Source of the DNA: Belliella baltica DSM 15883
GTDB taxonomy: Bacteria > Bacteroidota > Bacteroidia > Cytophagales > Cyclobacteriaceae
Direction: 5' to 3'
Assembly (NCBI RefSeq): GCF_000265405.1
Contig: NC_018010.1
Span: 2,935,501 to 2,999,500 of the forward strand
DNA: 64,000 bases
In this document: one piece after another, positions 1 to 8,505 of the stretch
Numbering within the stretch: position 1 is the stretch's first letter
Layout: each line of letters begins with the position of its first letter
Made by a program: the position numbers and the translations under genes
Notes under the pieces: generated by a model
What the model saw: only the letters and a program-made list of their open reading frames with translations
Told to the model about the DNA's origin: nothing
The model's database searches: none

Positions 1-1
1 T

Positions 2-160
2 CCCTTGATCCACGACCGCTGCTATCCCATCAAGTTAGCCGAGCAATCACATCATATCTTTTTAGAAATGCCCAAAAGAGGAGGTCACACCGGCTTCCTA
101 GTCAAAGGACAAGAATTCACCTGGGCAGAGATGCGGTTTTTGGAGTTTTTGAATAGCTAA
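2..160 (+). CDS. C-terminal end of an alpha/beta hydrolase (partial)
   Basis: The reading frame is open from the window edge and ends in TAA at 158-160, giving the last 52 residues of a protein. The segment ends with MPKRGGHTGF followed by a short amphipathic tail. A Gly-Gly-His next to hydrophobic residues near the C-terminus fits the catalytic-histidine region of YheT-type alpha/beta hydrolases. The nucleophile and acid lie outside the window, so the substrate cannot be judged. The family call is an inference from the tail alone. Confidence 0.55.
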   Translation, partial: PLIHDRCYPIKLAEQSHHIFLEMPKRGGHTGFLVKGQEFTWAEMRFLEFLNS

Positions 161-261
161 AGAATTCCTACAAACCAAACCAAAATTTCAGAATTTGAAT
201 TTTTAGTTTCAACAGATTCAAATATCTTTAAGGATCAAAAAATTTTTAATCAACCCATTGA

Positions 262-3200
262 ATGGCTTTTTTCCAAAACTCAGTTCTTAAAAAATACCTT
301 GCAACACAAGATCAACCTCTTGTCAAGGAAGCCTATACAGCTTATCAGAAATATTTTCATCACCCTCAGATTCGGGAAAATATACGAGCGGCCAAAGAAG
401 AACAATTTCAGGAAGGTTTTCTCCGAGAGCTTTTTGTCAATATTCTAGGCTATACCATCAATCCTAACCCGGATTATGACCTGACCACAGAGCTGAAGAA
501 TATCAAGGATGCTAAAAAGACCGATGGCGCGATTTTGAAAGACGGGAAGGCTTTGGCAGTTATCGAACTGAAGGGGACGGATACCAAGGACCTGGAAAAA
601 ATCCGTGATCAAGCTTTCAATTATAAAAACAATCAGCCTGAATGCGTCTATGTTATCACCAGTAATTTCGAGAAATTACGCTTCTACATCGACAATGCAG
701 TGGATTTCCTGGAGTTCAATATCCTGGCGATGCAGCTGGAGGAATTCAAGGTTTTTTGGCTGCTGCTTCAAAAGGAAAATCTGCTTTCGGGCATTCCCAA
801 AAAGATCAAAGAACAATCCTTACTGGTAGAGGAGCAGATCACCAAACAACTCTACGCGGATTATTCGGCCTTCAAGCAGGAGCTTTGGCAGGATATGGTC
901 AAGTTGAATGCTGGCACTGATGAACTTGAACTCTACAAGAAAAGTCAAAAGCTCTTGGATCGTTTTCTATTTATCTTTTTTGCAGAGGACAAGGGTTTAC
1001 TTCCGCCTAATTCCATTATGGAAATAGTCACGCATTGGAACAAACTCTGCGATCTGGACGAATACAGGCCTTTGTATCAGATTTTCAAAAAGTATTTTGG
1101 GTACTTGAATACGGGGAGAGTTCAGCCGGGGAAGGCAGAAATACATGCCTACAATGGCGGGCTTTTCGCTCCTGATCCGATTTTGGATGCACTGGAGATT
1201 TCGGATCAGGTACTTGAAAAGCACGTTCGGAAGCTGACCGAATATGATTTTGAATCCGAGGTAGATACCAATATCCTGGGACATATTTTCGAGCATTCCC
1301 TCAATGATATCGAAAATGTCCGTGCCCAACTTGCGGGTGAGGTCGTGGACCGTTCCAAGACCAAGAGGAAGCGGGATGGGGTTTTTTATACACCCAAGTA
1401 CATTACCAAATACATCGTGGACAATACCCTAGGGAAGCTATGCACGGAGAAAAAAGCGGAACTCGAAATCGTAGACGAGGATTTTGCAGAGGGCAAAAGA
1501 GGCAGGCAGAAGAAAACAATTCAACGACTCAAAGAAAAGCTAGATACCTATCGCTCCTGGCTGCTACAGCTGACGATTTGTGATCCTGCCTGTGGATCGG
1601 GAGCTTTTCTAAATCAGGTCTTGGAGTTTTTGATGGCAGAGCATCGCTATGTGGATGAACTGGAATCCCAACTCTTCGATTCACCCTTGATCCTTCCCAA
1701 TGTAGAAAACCACATTCTGGAAAACAACATCTTCGGCGTGGACATCAACGAGGAATCCGTACAGATCGCCCGACTTTCCCTATGGCTCCGCACCGCCAAA
1801 AAAGGCCGTAAACTCAGTAGTCTCAATTCCAATATCAAAGTAGGCAACTCCCTGATCGATGATCCCGAAGTAGCAGGAGACTTGGCCTTCAACTGGTCAG
1901 CGCAGTTCCCAAAAGTCTTTGCCAAAGGAGGCTTTGATGTGGTGGTGGGTAATCCGCCTTATGTAGATATAAAAGCGCTAGATCCAGAACTTGTAAAAGT
2001 TTTATTTAAAACTTACCAAACGGCGGAAAATAGAATCAATCTTTATTCAATTTTTATAGAAAAAGGTTATTACCTTTTAAAGGATAAAGGATTTTTATCA
2101 TTTATAAACCCCAATTCCATCTTGATTAATTCATCATATACAAAAATCAGGAAATTGCTTATGGATGACATGACAACAATTGTAAAACTTCCTGATAGTG
2201 TGTTTGAAGATGCAATTGTTGAAACAGTGATTTTTGAATTTAGAAAAGGTTTTAATTCAGATGTTGTAAATGCATTAGTTTATCCAAAGGATTTAAAAAT
2301 AAATAGTATCGATAATCTTTTCTTGAAAAAATTTAATAAATCGGGATGGAAGAATAATGATTCCTGTAATTTTAATATTTTTATTAGTCCTGAAATTAAT
2401 GTTATCCTTGACAAAACCTTAGAAAATTCAGTATTGTTAGAAACTCTTGCAGATTTTACATTAGGAATAACTCCTTATGATAAATATAAAGGACACTCTG
2501 AAGATTTAATTAAAAATAGAGATTATCATTCTGACATAAGAATTAATGATACTTATAAACCATTGATTAGTGGAGGAAATATTACAAGATATCATGTATC
2601 GAATCAAATTGGAGAATATATAAAATATGGAGAATGGCTTGGAGCAGCACGGGACGAAAGGTTTTTTACTAACCCAAGAATTTTAATTAGACAAATTGTT
2701 TCTGGTAATCCTCCAAGAATATATGCTGGATACACTGATGAAGAATTATACTTTACACAAATTGGATTTGGTATTATTCCGAAGCCTAATACTATTGAAA
2801 TTAAATCTTTACTTGCTATTTTGAATTCCACTCTTATAAATTTTTATCATAAATATTCTTTTCTTGATCTTGAGAAAGAACTATTTCAAAAGATATTAAT
2901 CGCAAACTGTAAAAGACTTCCAGTTAACATGAAAGTAATTGGGAAAGGAAGTGACCTTGAGACTCCTGCCTCACAGATTATTGAAATGGCTAAAGAATTC
3001 AACAAATTGAAAATAAGGTTTATAGAATTATTGGAAGCTAAGTTCCCAATTGAAAAGCTTTCCACCAAACTCCAAAACTGGCCTTCCTTAGATTTCAAGG
3101 GATTCTTGGGAGAGTTAAAGAAAGCCAAGGTACAGTTAAGTCTAGCAGAAGAAGCCGAGTGGATGGCCTATTTCAACGAACAAAAATCCAAAGCCCAATC

Positions 3201-3303
3201 CCTCCAATCCGACATCACCCGCCTCGATCGAGAGATCGATAACCTGGTGTATGAGTTGTATGGCTTGACAGAGGAAGAGATTAGGATAGTGGAAGGGGAT
3301 TAA
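262..3303 (+). CDS. Type IIG-like restriction-modification enzyme (Eco57I/BREX-type N6-adenine methyltransferase with nuclease domain)
   Basis: This 1013-aa protein carries cutting, methylating and recognition functions in one chain. An N-terminal PD-(D/E)XK-like motif is visible, with Asp88 in KKTDGA and then IELK at 101-104. The SAM-binding motif DPACGSGAF begins near residue 441, an acidic GVDIN motif follows near 493, and the catalytic NPPY motif of N6-adenine methyltransferases is at about 564-567. The region after NPPY should hold the target-recognition domain, followed by a coiled C-terminal end. Codon use shifts sharply to AT-rich at about base 1965 and back at about 3045, which brackets the recognition domain. 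No separate methylase, specificity or nuclease gene flanks it, as expected for a stand-alone enzyme. An epigenetic-only methyltransferase is possible if the nuclease motif is inactive. Confidence 0.85.
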   Translation: MAFFQNSVLKKYLATQDQPLVKEAYTAYQKYFHHPQIRENIRAAKEEQFQEGFLRELFVNILGYTINPNPDYDLTTELKNIKDAKKTDGAILKDGKALAVIELKGTDTKDLEKIRDQAFNYKNNQPECVYVITSNFEKLRFYIDNAVDFLEFNILAMQLEEFKVFWLLLQKENLLSGIPKKIKEQSLLVEEQITKQLYADYSAFKQELWQDMVKLNAGTDELELYKKSQKLLDRFLFIFFAEDKGLLPPNSIMEIVTHWNKLCDLDEYRPLYQIFKKYFGYLNTGRVQPGKAEIHAYNGGLFAPDPILDALEISDQVLEKHVRKLTEYDFESEVDTNILGHIFEHSLNDIENVRAQLAGEVVDRSKTKRKRDGVFYTPKYITKYIVDNTLGKLCTEKKAELEIVDEDFAEGKRGRQKKTIQRLKEKLDTYRSWLLQLTICDPACGSGAFLNQVLEFLMAEHRYVDELESQLFDSPLILPNVENHILENNIFGVDINEESVQIARLSLWLRTAKKGRKLSSLNSNIKVGNSLIDDPEVAGDLAFNWSAQFPKVFAKGGFDVVVGNPPYVDIKALDPELVKVLFKTYQTAENRINLYSIFIEKGYYLLKDKGFLSFINPNSILINSSYTKIRKLLMDDMTTIVKLPDSVFEDAIVETVIFEFRKGFNSDVVNALVYPKDLKINSIDNLFLKKFNKSGWKNNDSCNFNIFISPEINVILDKTLENSVLLETLADFTLGITPYDKYKGHSEDLIKNRDYHSDIRINDTYKPLISGGNITRYHVSNQIGEYIKYGEWLGAARDERFFTNPRILIRQIVSGNPPRIYAGYTDEELYFTQIGFGIIPKPNTIEIKSLLAILNSTLINFYHKYSFLDLEKELFQKILIANCKRLPVNMKVIGKGSDLETPASQIIEMAKEFNKLKIRFIELLEAKFPIEKLSTKLQNWPSLDFKGFLGELKKAKVQLSLAEEAEWMAYFNEQKSKAQSLQSDITRLDREIDNLVYELYGLTEEEIRIVEGD

Positions 3304-3328
3304 AAAATTTGCGACTCAACAAAAAGAA

Positions 3329-3760
3329 ATGACGAGCTGTTACCAAATATTAAAACTACACTTAAGATTTACCAAAATTCTCAGCTTTGGTTTTGTCAAC
3401 ATCGTATTGTTTTTAGCACTAACCTCTTGTGCCTTAGCACAGGAAAATAATCAAATGGTACGTTTTGCAAAAATCAAAGTGGATCCCTTAAAATTAGTAG
3501 AGTACACCGCTGCACTCAAGGAGCAAATGGAGATGGCTATCCGTGTGGAGCAAGGTGTCTTATCGTATCAAGCAGTAGCAGACAAAAGTGACCCTACCAA
3601 CATCACCATATTGGAAATCTATGCCGATTCTGCTGCTTATCAAACGCATATCCTTACCCCTCATTTTCTTAAGTACAAAGAAACGGTAAAAGATATGGTA
3701 ATATCCTTGGAGCTAGTAGATCTTGATGTAATCGGATTTGTAAGGAAGCCAGACCATTAA
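3329..3760 (+). CDS. Exported antibiotic-biosynthesis-monooxygenase (ABM/YgiN-like) domain protein
   Basis: This is a 143-aa protein. An N-terminal hydrophobic segment ends in LALTSC, which could be a lipobox, so it may be a lipoprotein; signal peptidase I cleavage after ALA is the alternative. The mature part is a single ferredoxin-like ABM domain of about 95 residues (ending near the LTPHFLKYKE segment). Members include cofactor-free quinol monooxygenases such as YgiN, but many have no known substrate. It starts 25 bases after the restriction enzyme on the same strand. The extracytoplasmic location is inferred from the leader. Confidence 0.7.
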   Translation: MTSCYQILKLHLRFTKILSFGFVNIVLFLALTSCALAQENNQMVRFAKIKVDPLKLVEYTAALKEQMEMAIRVEQGVLSYQAVADKSDPTNITILEIYADSAAYQTHILTPHFLKYKETVKDMVISLELVDLDVIGFVRKPDH

Positions 3761-3960
3761 TTCAGACCATGTAAAAGGATGTCCTTTACTGCCTTGATGT
3801 TCCGTTACCTCTAATCGTAGTCCGCGATAGCTATCGGGAGCATCTACGCTTTTATATTTTTTGGAATCCCATTCCCATAAGTTCAACCTCCCGAAATCGC
3901 TTCGCTCATCGGGACAGGCCCTCACTGGGTTGTTGCCACGCATCATCATTCATCCTTTTC

Positions 3961-4177
3961 CCTAGATTTCACCTAGGGCTCCGCCACGGCGGACATGCAT
4001 TTCGGGATCAGAAATGCAAATCAACATTCTATTAAATTACCGACCACGAAGTGGTCTAACTTTTCAATAACCGCGGGTGAAACCCGTGGAAAATCGATGA
4101 CATAAAATCCGCCACCTCCCGACTCCAACGGAGTCGAACATTTTACCTCCAGGGGGGTACTTCGGAAGTACCCCCCT
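3961..4177. repeat. Cluster of short palindromes in a 0.8-kb gene-free stretch
   Basis: No gene is supported between 3761 and 4576. Within it lie four compact hairpins, each with a 3-nt loop: 4042-4056 (gaccac/gtggtc), 4071-4089 (ccgcgggt/acccgtgg, one G-T pair), 4120-4136 (cgactcc/ggagtcg) and 4151-4177 (12-bp perfect stem aggggggtactt/aagtacccccct). The left part (3800-3990) has related GC-rich imperfect repeats. The regular spacing and equal loop size suggest a dispersed intergenic repeat family and not a terminator, since no T-run follows any of them. Confidence 0.6.
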
Positions 4178-4454
4178 CCACTTCGAAGGTGAGTGAGTTC
4201 GCCTCGGAGATGAACTCATTGACCTTTTTGCTGAACTAGTTCACCTTTTTGGCGAACTCACTCACCTTTTTGCTCAATTAGTTCGCCTCAGAGATGAACT
4301 AACTGAGCTATTTGCTGATCTAATTTGCCTTTTTGGTGAACTCACTGATCTTTTTGCCGAACTAGTTCACCTCAGAGGTGAATTGACTGCCCTTTTTGCC
4401 AAACTAGTTCACCTTTTTGGTGAACTCAAGTCTCATAAAGAAGATTTCGTTTGA
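4176..4454 (+). repeat. 21-nt repeat array encoding leucine heptads, without a start codon
   Basis: At least eleven units of exactly 21 nt run from 4197 to about 4427, each of the type gttcacctttttggtgaactc. In one forward frame (4197-4454, stop TGA) they read as 7-residue units such as VHLFGEL, TDLFAEL and VRLRDEL, which is a coiled-coil heptad pattern, and the stretch ends KSHKEDFV. The other forward frames checked and all three reverse frames close quickly. No ATG, GTG or TTG precedes the array in frame. The codon before it is TGA (4194-4196), sitting exactly at the seventh position of a further degenerate unit that reads LHFEGE. It is either a broken coiled-coil gene or a palindromic minisatellite. 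Confidence 0.7.
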
Positions 4455-4464
4455 TGAATAGACT

Positions 4465-4497
4465 AGACCTGTCAGGTTTTCAAAACCTGACAGGTCT
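4465..4497. repeat. Near-perfect 33-nt palindrome
   Basis: Two 16-nt arms (agacctgtcaggtttt and its exact complement) flank a single C at 4481. It lies between the heptad array and the terminator of the next gene, and no adjoining T-run goes with it. The perfect symmetry suggests a dispersed palindromic repeat or a protein-binding site. Confidence 0.7.
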
Positions 4498-4516
4498 CTC
4501 TAGCCCTTTGATTTCA

Positions 4517-4547
4517 TAAAAAAAGCCGGACTCTTTCGAATCCGGCT
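4517..4547 (-). terminator. Rho-independent terminator of the 158-aa hypothetical gene
   Basis: Read on the minus strand, the stem agccgga/tccggct (4524-4547) is followed by seven T residues (4517-4523). It lies about 30 bases past the stop codon of the gene at 4577-5053. Confidence 0.85.
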
Positions 4548-4576
4548 GGTTAGTGTTACAAAATAGACAAATTGCC

Positions 4577-5053
4577 TTACTCTGCGGGTGCATTTGGCGA
4601 CCTTCTGCCTTGTCCATTGAAGCGCTTGCGCAGGTCTTCATAGATGGCTTTGGCGTCGGGCACGTTCACCTTGGCGGCTTGCTTGACCGAATTGTAGTAG
4701 CTCAGGGCGCTGACATAGGCCTCTGAACCCGCAAGCATGGTGGTGTCGCTGAGGTTGTCAGCGATCTGATTGCAGAGTCGATAGAGGGGAAGTAGTCCAC
4801 TAATGGCTCGCCAGTCTTTGTCAAACTCCCCTTTGTCCACGAAAGGAGGCAAAAACTGTGGATCATCATTGGCGTACTCGACTACCTTTGCGACGAAAGG
4901 TTCCGTGCCATCACTCATCTTGGGAAGTGTTCTCCGCTGATCAGGAGTGAGGGCTATCACATAAGGCGCAAGAATCGACTGCACCTGCTCAAGTGCTGCC
5001 TTGGCAGCGGCGAGATCCGCTTCGGGTATCTCAATGGATATTCTGTTTTCCAT
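4577..5053 (-). CDS. Conserved hypothetical protein, 158 aa
   Basis: I do not recognise a named family. The protein is soluble and mostly helical. It starts with a short amphipathic segment (MENRISIEIP), has a TPDQRRTLPKM segment near residue 57, and ends in a Pro/Arg-rich tail. No signal peptide or membrane segment is visible. It is monocistronic, with its own terminator. Its codon use is more GC-rich than the neighbours, as if acquired. Confidence 0.7.
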   Translation of the reverse strand: MENRISIEIPEADLAAAKAALEQVQSILAPYVIALTPDQRRTLPKMSDGTEPFVAKVVEYANDDPQFLPPFVDKGEFDKDWRAISGLLPLYRLCNQIADNLSDTTMLAGSEAYVSALSYYNSVKQAAKVNVPDAKAIYEDLRKRFNGQGRRSPNAPAE

Positions 5054-5292
5054 TTGTAAAAGTTAGTTAAAGTTAAAGAAATGATAAACTGTAAAAACTC
5101 TAGGATGAACATAATCAAATCTTTATGAAAAAACAAATTTTAGTCCTCAAGTTTTAGTCATTTTTTGATTTGGATTAAAAAATAGGACATTGAGAAAAAA
5201 TGCGGTTTTGCTTTTTCTATCATTTTTACCACTGATAGAAAAATAACTTTATAGAAGCCTAAGAGTTAGTAATTTCCCGAAAATTTGAAAAA

Positions 5293-5897
5293 ATGCGTGT
5301 ATTTAAGGTTGTTTTTATTTTTATGATTCTTCCATTTTGGACTTATGGACAAGCCGAATTGAGAGGAAAGGTAGTGGATGCTCAAAGCCAAGTTCCTTTG
5401 GAATTTGCGAGTGTGGCTGTTTACAAAACTCAAGACAGCCTGCTAGTAGAAGGAAGTATCACAGATGAAGCAGGGAATTTTCTGATTGAAAATCTCCTGT
5501 CTGGGGAATACTTTTTGAAAATTAGTTTCATTGGTTTTCAGACACTCAATAGTCCAGCTTTTGAACTTACGAAAAATCAAAAGCGAGATTGCCGCTTATC
5601 TTCAGTTGGACAAAAAGCTAGATAAGCTTTCTTATGGTGCAGGTCTAAGAATGGAGGCAATGGATAGAGATTTCAATCTTCAAGATCGAGCGGGTACTTT
5701 GGACACACTTTATGTTTATGATTATTTCCGACCATTTGCAAGCGCGAATCACCACCCAAAGAGCAGGGGAGTTTTTCACAACGACAAATTATATCTATGA
5801 AGTAGATGTGATCGTGCTTAATCTTTCCTTTTCTCTCAATTCCGCCAAGAACAGAGCTAGATTTGTAAAGAGTGAATTTGGTGAAAAGGAGTTTTGA
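5293..5897 (+). pseudogene. Collapsed TonB-dependent receptor (OMP_b-brl_3 type) gene
   Basis: The start is normal: a signal peptide (MRVFKVVFIFMILPFWTYGQ) and a carboxypeptidase-regulatory-like plug-proximal domain (LRGKVVDAQSQVPLEFASVA) to about residue 95. The frame then jumps. From about 5583 a barrel-like piece appears in another frame (LDKKLDKLSYGAGLRMEAMD), and from about 5740 a third frame carries an outer-membrane C-terminus (VNLSFSLN-type strand, ending SEFGEKEF before TGA at 5895). Full receptors of this type have roughly 750-950 residues. Here the three pieces add up to about 200, so most of the plug and barrel has been deleted. No product is expected to work. Confidence 0.75.
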
Positions 5898-5902
5898 TAG
5901 GT

Positions 5903-7102
5903 TTAAAACCTCTTCAAAGCCAATTCACTTACTGTTTGACCAATGGATAAAGAACTTGTGGCAGCAGGCGAGGGGGCGTTGAGGACATTGATGGCATATT
6001 GATTTTCTTTGATGCTGAAATCATCCAAAAGGCCGCCTGTTCTGTCGCAAGCTTGGGCACGCACACCAGCACCACCTTCCACCAAATCTGACTCCTGAAT
6101 ATCTGGGATCAACTCTTGCAGCGCTTTTGTGAAAGCAGCTTTAGAAAAAGATCTGTACATTTCTCCAAAGCCTGTTTTCCAGTACTTGGCGGCCACCTTC
6201 TGGAAACCTGGCCAAGAGAGAGTTTCAGATAATTCTTTGAAATTGACATCCGAGCGCTTGTATCCTTCCCGCTTGAAAGCCAAAACAGCATTTGGTCCAG
6301 CTTCTACACCACCTTTCATCATCCTCGTAAAGTGTACACCTAAGAAAGGGAAGTTTGGATCTGGAACAGGGTAAATCAGGTTTTTGACAAGGTATTCTCG
6401 CTCTTTTTTGATTTTGTAGTATTCACCTCGGAAAGGGATTATTTTCACATCCAATTCTTTATCCTGATTCATCTGGGCAACTTTGTCAGAATACAGACCG
6501 CCGCAATTGATAATCAGCTTGGTATCAAAATGCATTTTTTTGGTCTCTACAACAGAGTAAGCTTTCAGTGAATTACTTCGAATGACCTCATAACCAAGGA
6601 AAATTTCGCCTCCCAAACTTTTGAACTTTTCACCAATGGCAATAGCTACTTTTTTATAATCAACAATCCCGGTCTGTGGAACATGAATAGCCGCTACACC
6701 CGCACAATAAGGTTCATATTGCTTCAGCTCGTCTAAGGTTATATGACGAGTTCCTTCAAGGCCATTTTGCAATCCTCTTTCATACAATCCATTCAGAATA
6801 GGAATCTGCTCCTTTTGCGTAGCGACTACAACTTTCCCTGTGATTTCATAAGGAATGCTTTCTTCCTCACAGAATTGGATCAGCTGATGATATCCAGCGA
6901 TACAATTGGTAGCTTTTAGTGACCCAGGTTTGTAATATAGTCCTGAGTGGATAACGCCACTGTTATTTCCAGTTTGATGCTTTGCCAGCTCTTCTTCTTT
7001 TTCGAGGATAGCGACCTTAAGCTCAGGTTTTTGCTCTTTTAGTTTCAGTCCTGTGGCAAGTCCAACTATTCCCCCGCCTATGATGATGATGTCGTATAAC
7101 AT
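5903..7102 (-). CDS. lhgO: L-2-hydroxyglutarate oxidase
   Basis: This 399-aa FAD enzyme oxidises L-2-hydroxyglutarate to 2-oxoglutarate, clearing a side product of central metabolism and passing electrons to the respiratory chain. An N-terminal Rossmann fingerprint IIGGGIVGLATGLKLK is visible at residues 6-21, followed by the family hallmark HQTGNNSGVIHSGLYY near residue 42. The C-terminus has the GGAGVRAQA segment before the last FAD-contacting residues. The length is normal. The gene overlaps nothing and converges on the broken TonB receptor gene. Confidence 0.92.
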   Translation of the reverse strand: MLYDIIIIGGGIVGLATGLKLKEQKPELKVAILEKEEELAKHQTGNNSGVIHSGLYYKPGSLKATNCIAGYHQLIQFCEEESIPYEITGKVVVATQKEQIPILNGLYERGLQNGLEGTRHITLDELKQYEPYCAGVAAIHVPQTGIVDYKKVAIAIGEKFKSLGGEIFLGYEVIRSNSLKAYSVVETKKMHFDTKLIINCGGLYSDKVAQMNQDKELDVKIIPFRGEYYKIKKEREYLVKNLIYPVPDPNFPFLGVHFTRMMKGGVEAGPNAVLAFKREGYKRSDVNFKELSETLSWPGFQKVAAKYWKTGFGEMYRSFSKAAFTKALQELIPDIQESDLVEGGAGVRAQACDRTGGLLDDFSIKENQYAINVLNAPSPAATSSLSIGQTVSELALKRF

Positions 7103-7187
7103 GAATTTAATGCTTTAGACAAATATACAGTTGTTTGATAAAAATATAATTGAAAGCATATTTAGATTTTAGTTTAAATCATTAGTT

Positions 7188-8393
7188 TTGAATATGGGAA
7201 ATAAAATCATTGGAATCTTTTTGCTATTTATCGTTGGATGTAACAGTCAACCTGAAACAGGAACGGTTACCGAAAAAGATGGAATCACTACAATCAAGGT
7301 TGACTTGGATTCAGTCAAAGATGGAAAGTTGACAGATTATTTTGAGCCGGAAATAGAGTATTTACTTTTAAAAGAAGATGAAAATCCCGATTCACAAATA
7401 GGAGAAATTGAAAAGCTTATTGGATTCAAGGACAAGATCTATTTATTTGATTCTTACATTGGAAAGGGTGTTCAAATTTTTGATAGACAGGGGAATTTTT
7501 TAAAACGGATTAGAAATAGAGGGGATGGTTTGGGTAAGTACATCGAGGTGGCAGACCTTCAAATTGAACAAGACACCATTTACTTATTAGCACACCCAGG
7601 GAAAATCATCAAGTTTGATCTTGAAGGAAGTTTTATACATGAAATCAAGATTCCAGTTATGGGCAGGACTTTTTATTATGATATTAATTCCAAACACTTC
7701 TTTGTATATAGTGGAGCAAAAGCAGAAAATCTAGTTTCGGAGATTGACCATAAAGGCTCAGTTCTCAAAAGCTATTTTTCATCCCATCCAGATATTTTTT
7801 ATAGGTCAATGGGAGATCGTGTGAACTTTTACTCCAATAATAATGGATTTTATTTTTCTAGAACTTATTTGGATACCTTATATACTTTTAACCAAAATAA
7901 ATTTCAGCCTCAAATAATTTTCGATTTTGGAAATGATGCAATGAATCATGAAAAAATGAAGGAAAAGGAATTGGAAATGGATGAAAAAGTATTTTGGGAT
8001 TATTTTCAAGAAAACTGCGGGGCATCTTATTCTCCTTTTGGTTTTTCAAATTCAAAATACATTTTGAGTAGATTGGAAACAGAAGGTAAGGGCATTGTTT
8101 CAATTTTTGATAAGCAGAATAAAACCCATGATTTGGTAAATTTTTACTTGATCAATGATATTGACGAGTCTTTTAATTTTTATCCACCTGTTTATCAATT
8201 AGAAAGTAATGAAGTAGCCATAGCACTTCAAGGACCAGCTTTATACAATCAAGCAGTGGCTAAGAAGCAAACCATGTCAGATGAAGATTGGAAAGCTTAC
8301 CAAGAAGGAAAAGGAAAGGATTTTATAGAAGCAGCTTTTTATGGAAAGGAAACGGAGAATTATGTCTTGATGATCCTGAAAACAAAAAAATAA
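7188..8393 (+). CDS. 6-bladed beta-propeller lipoprotein
   Basis: This 401-aa protein has a lipoprotein signal (IIGIFLLFIVGC, Cys about residue 18). Propeller blades follow with repeated motifs such as KIYLFDSYIGKGVQIFDRQG and a second blade with IIKFDLEGSFIHEI. This family is abundant in Bacteroidota, with no defined substrate. It probably faces the periplasm or the cell surface. The start could be the ATG at 7188 or the one at 7194; both keep the same lipobox. It is transcribed divergently from lhgO. Confidence 0.8.
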   Translation: MNMGNKIIGIFLLFIVGCNSQPETGTVTEKDGITTIKVDLDSVKDGKLTDYFEPEIEYLLLKEDENPDSQIGEIEKLIGFKDKIYLFDSYIGKGVQIFDRQGNFLKRIRNRGDGLGKYIEVADLQIEQDTIYLLAHPGKIIKFDLEGSFIHEIKIPVMGRTFYYDINSKHFFVYSGAKAENLVSEIDHKGSVLKSYFSSHPDIFYRSMGDRVNFYSNNNGFYFSRTYLDTLYTFNQNKFQPQIIFDFGNDAMNHEKMKEKELEMDEKVFWDYFQENCGASYSPFGFSNSKYILSRLETEGKGIVSIFDKQNKTHDLVNFYLINDIDESFNFYPPVYQLESNEVAIALQGPALYNQAVAKKQTMSDEDWKAYQEGKGKDFIEAAFYGKETENYVLMILKTKK

Positions 8394-8415
8394 CAAGATC
8401 TTCTTAGGTTCAGTC

Positions 8416-8446
8416 TTTCTAAACCGCCTATGAATTTGCATATTTG
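8416..8446 (+). promoter_or_regulatory. Candidate thrS promoter
   Basis: TTTC (8416-8419), exactly 19 bases, then CATATTTG (8439-8446). This is one mismatch per box from the Bacteroidota consensus TTTG-N19-TAnnTTTG, and it lies 60 bases upstream of the thrS start. Confidence 0.65.
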
Positions 8447-8505
8447 CAGGCTGTAATGCATCTGTTTGTATAGATGCGATGTTTCATTAAATGATTAAAA
8501 GATAA

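Noticed and set aside
4197..4454. CRISPR array in the 21-nt repeat region
   Set aside because: The repeats are contiguous, diverge continuously and have no spacers. No cas gene is present.
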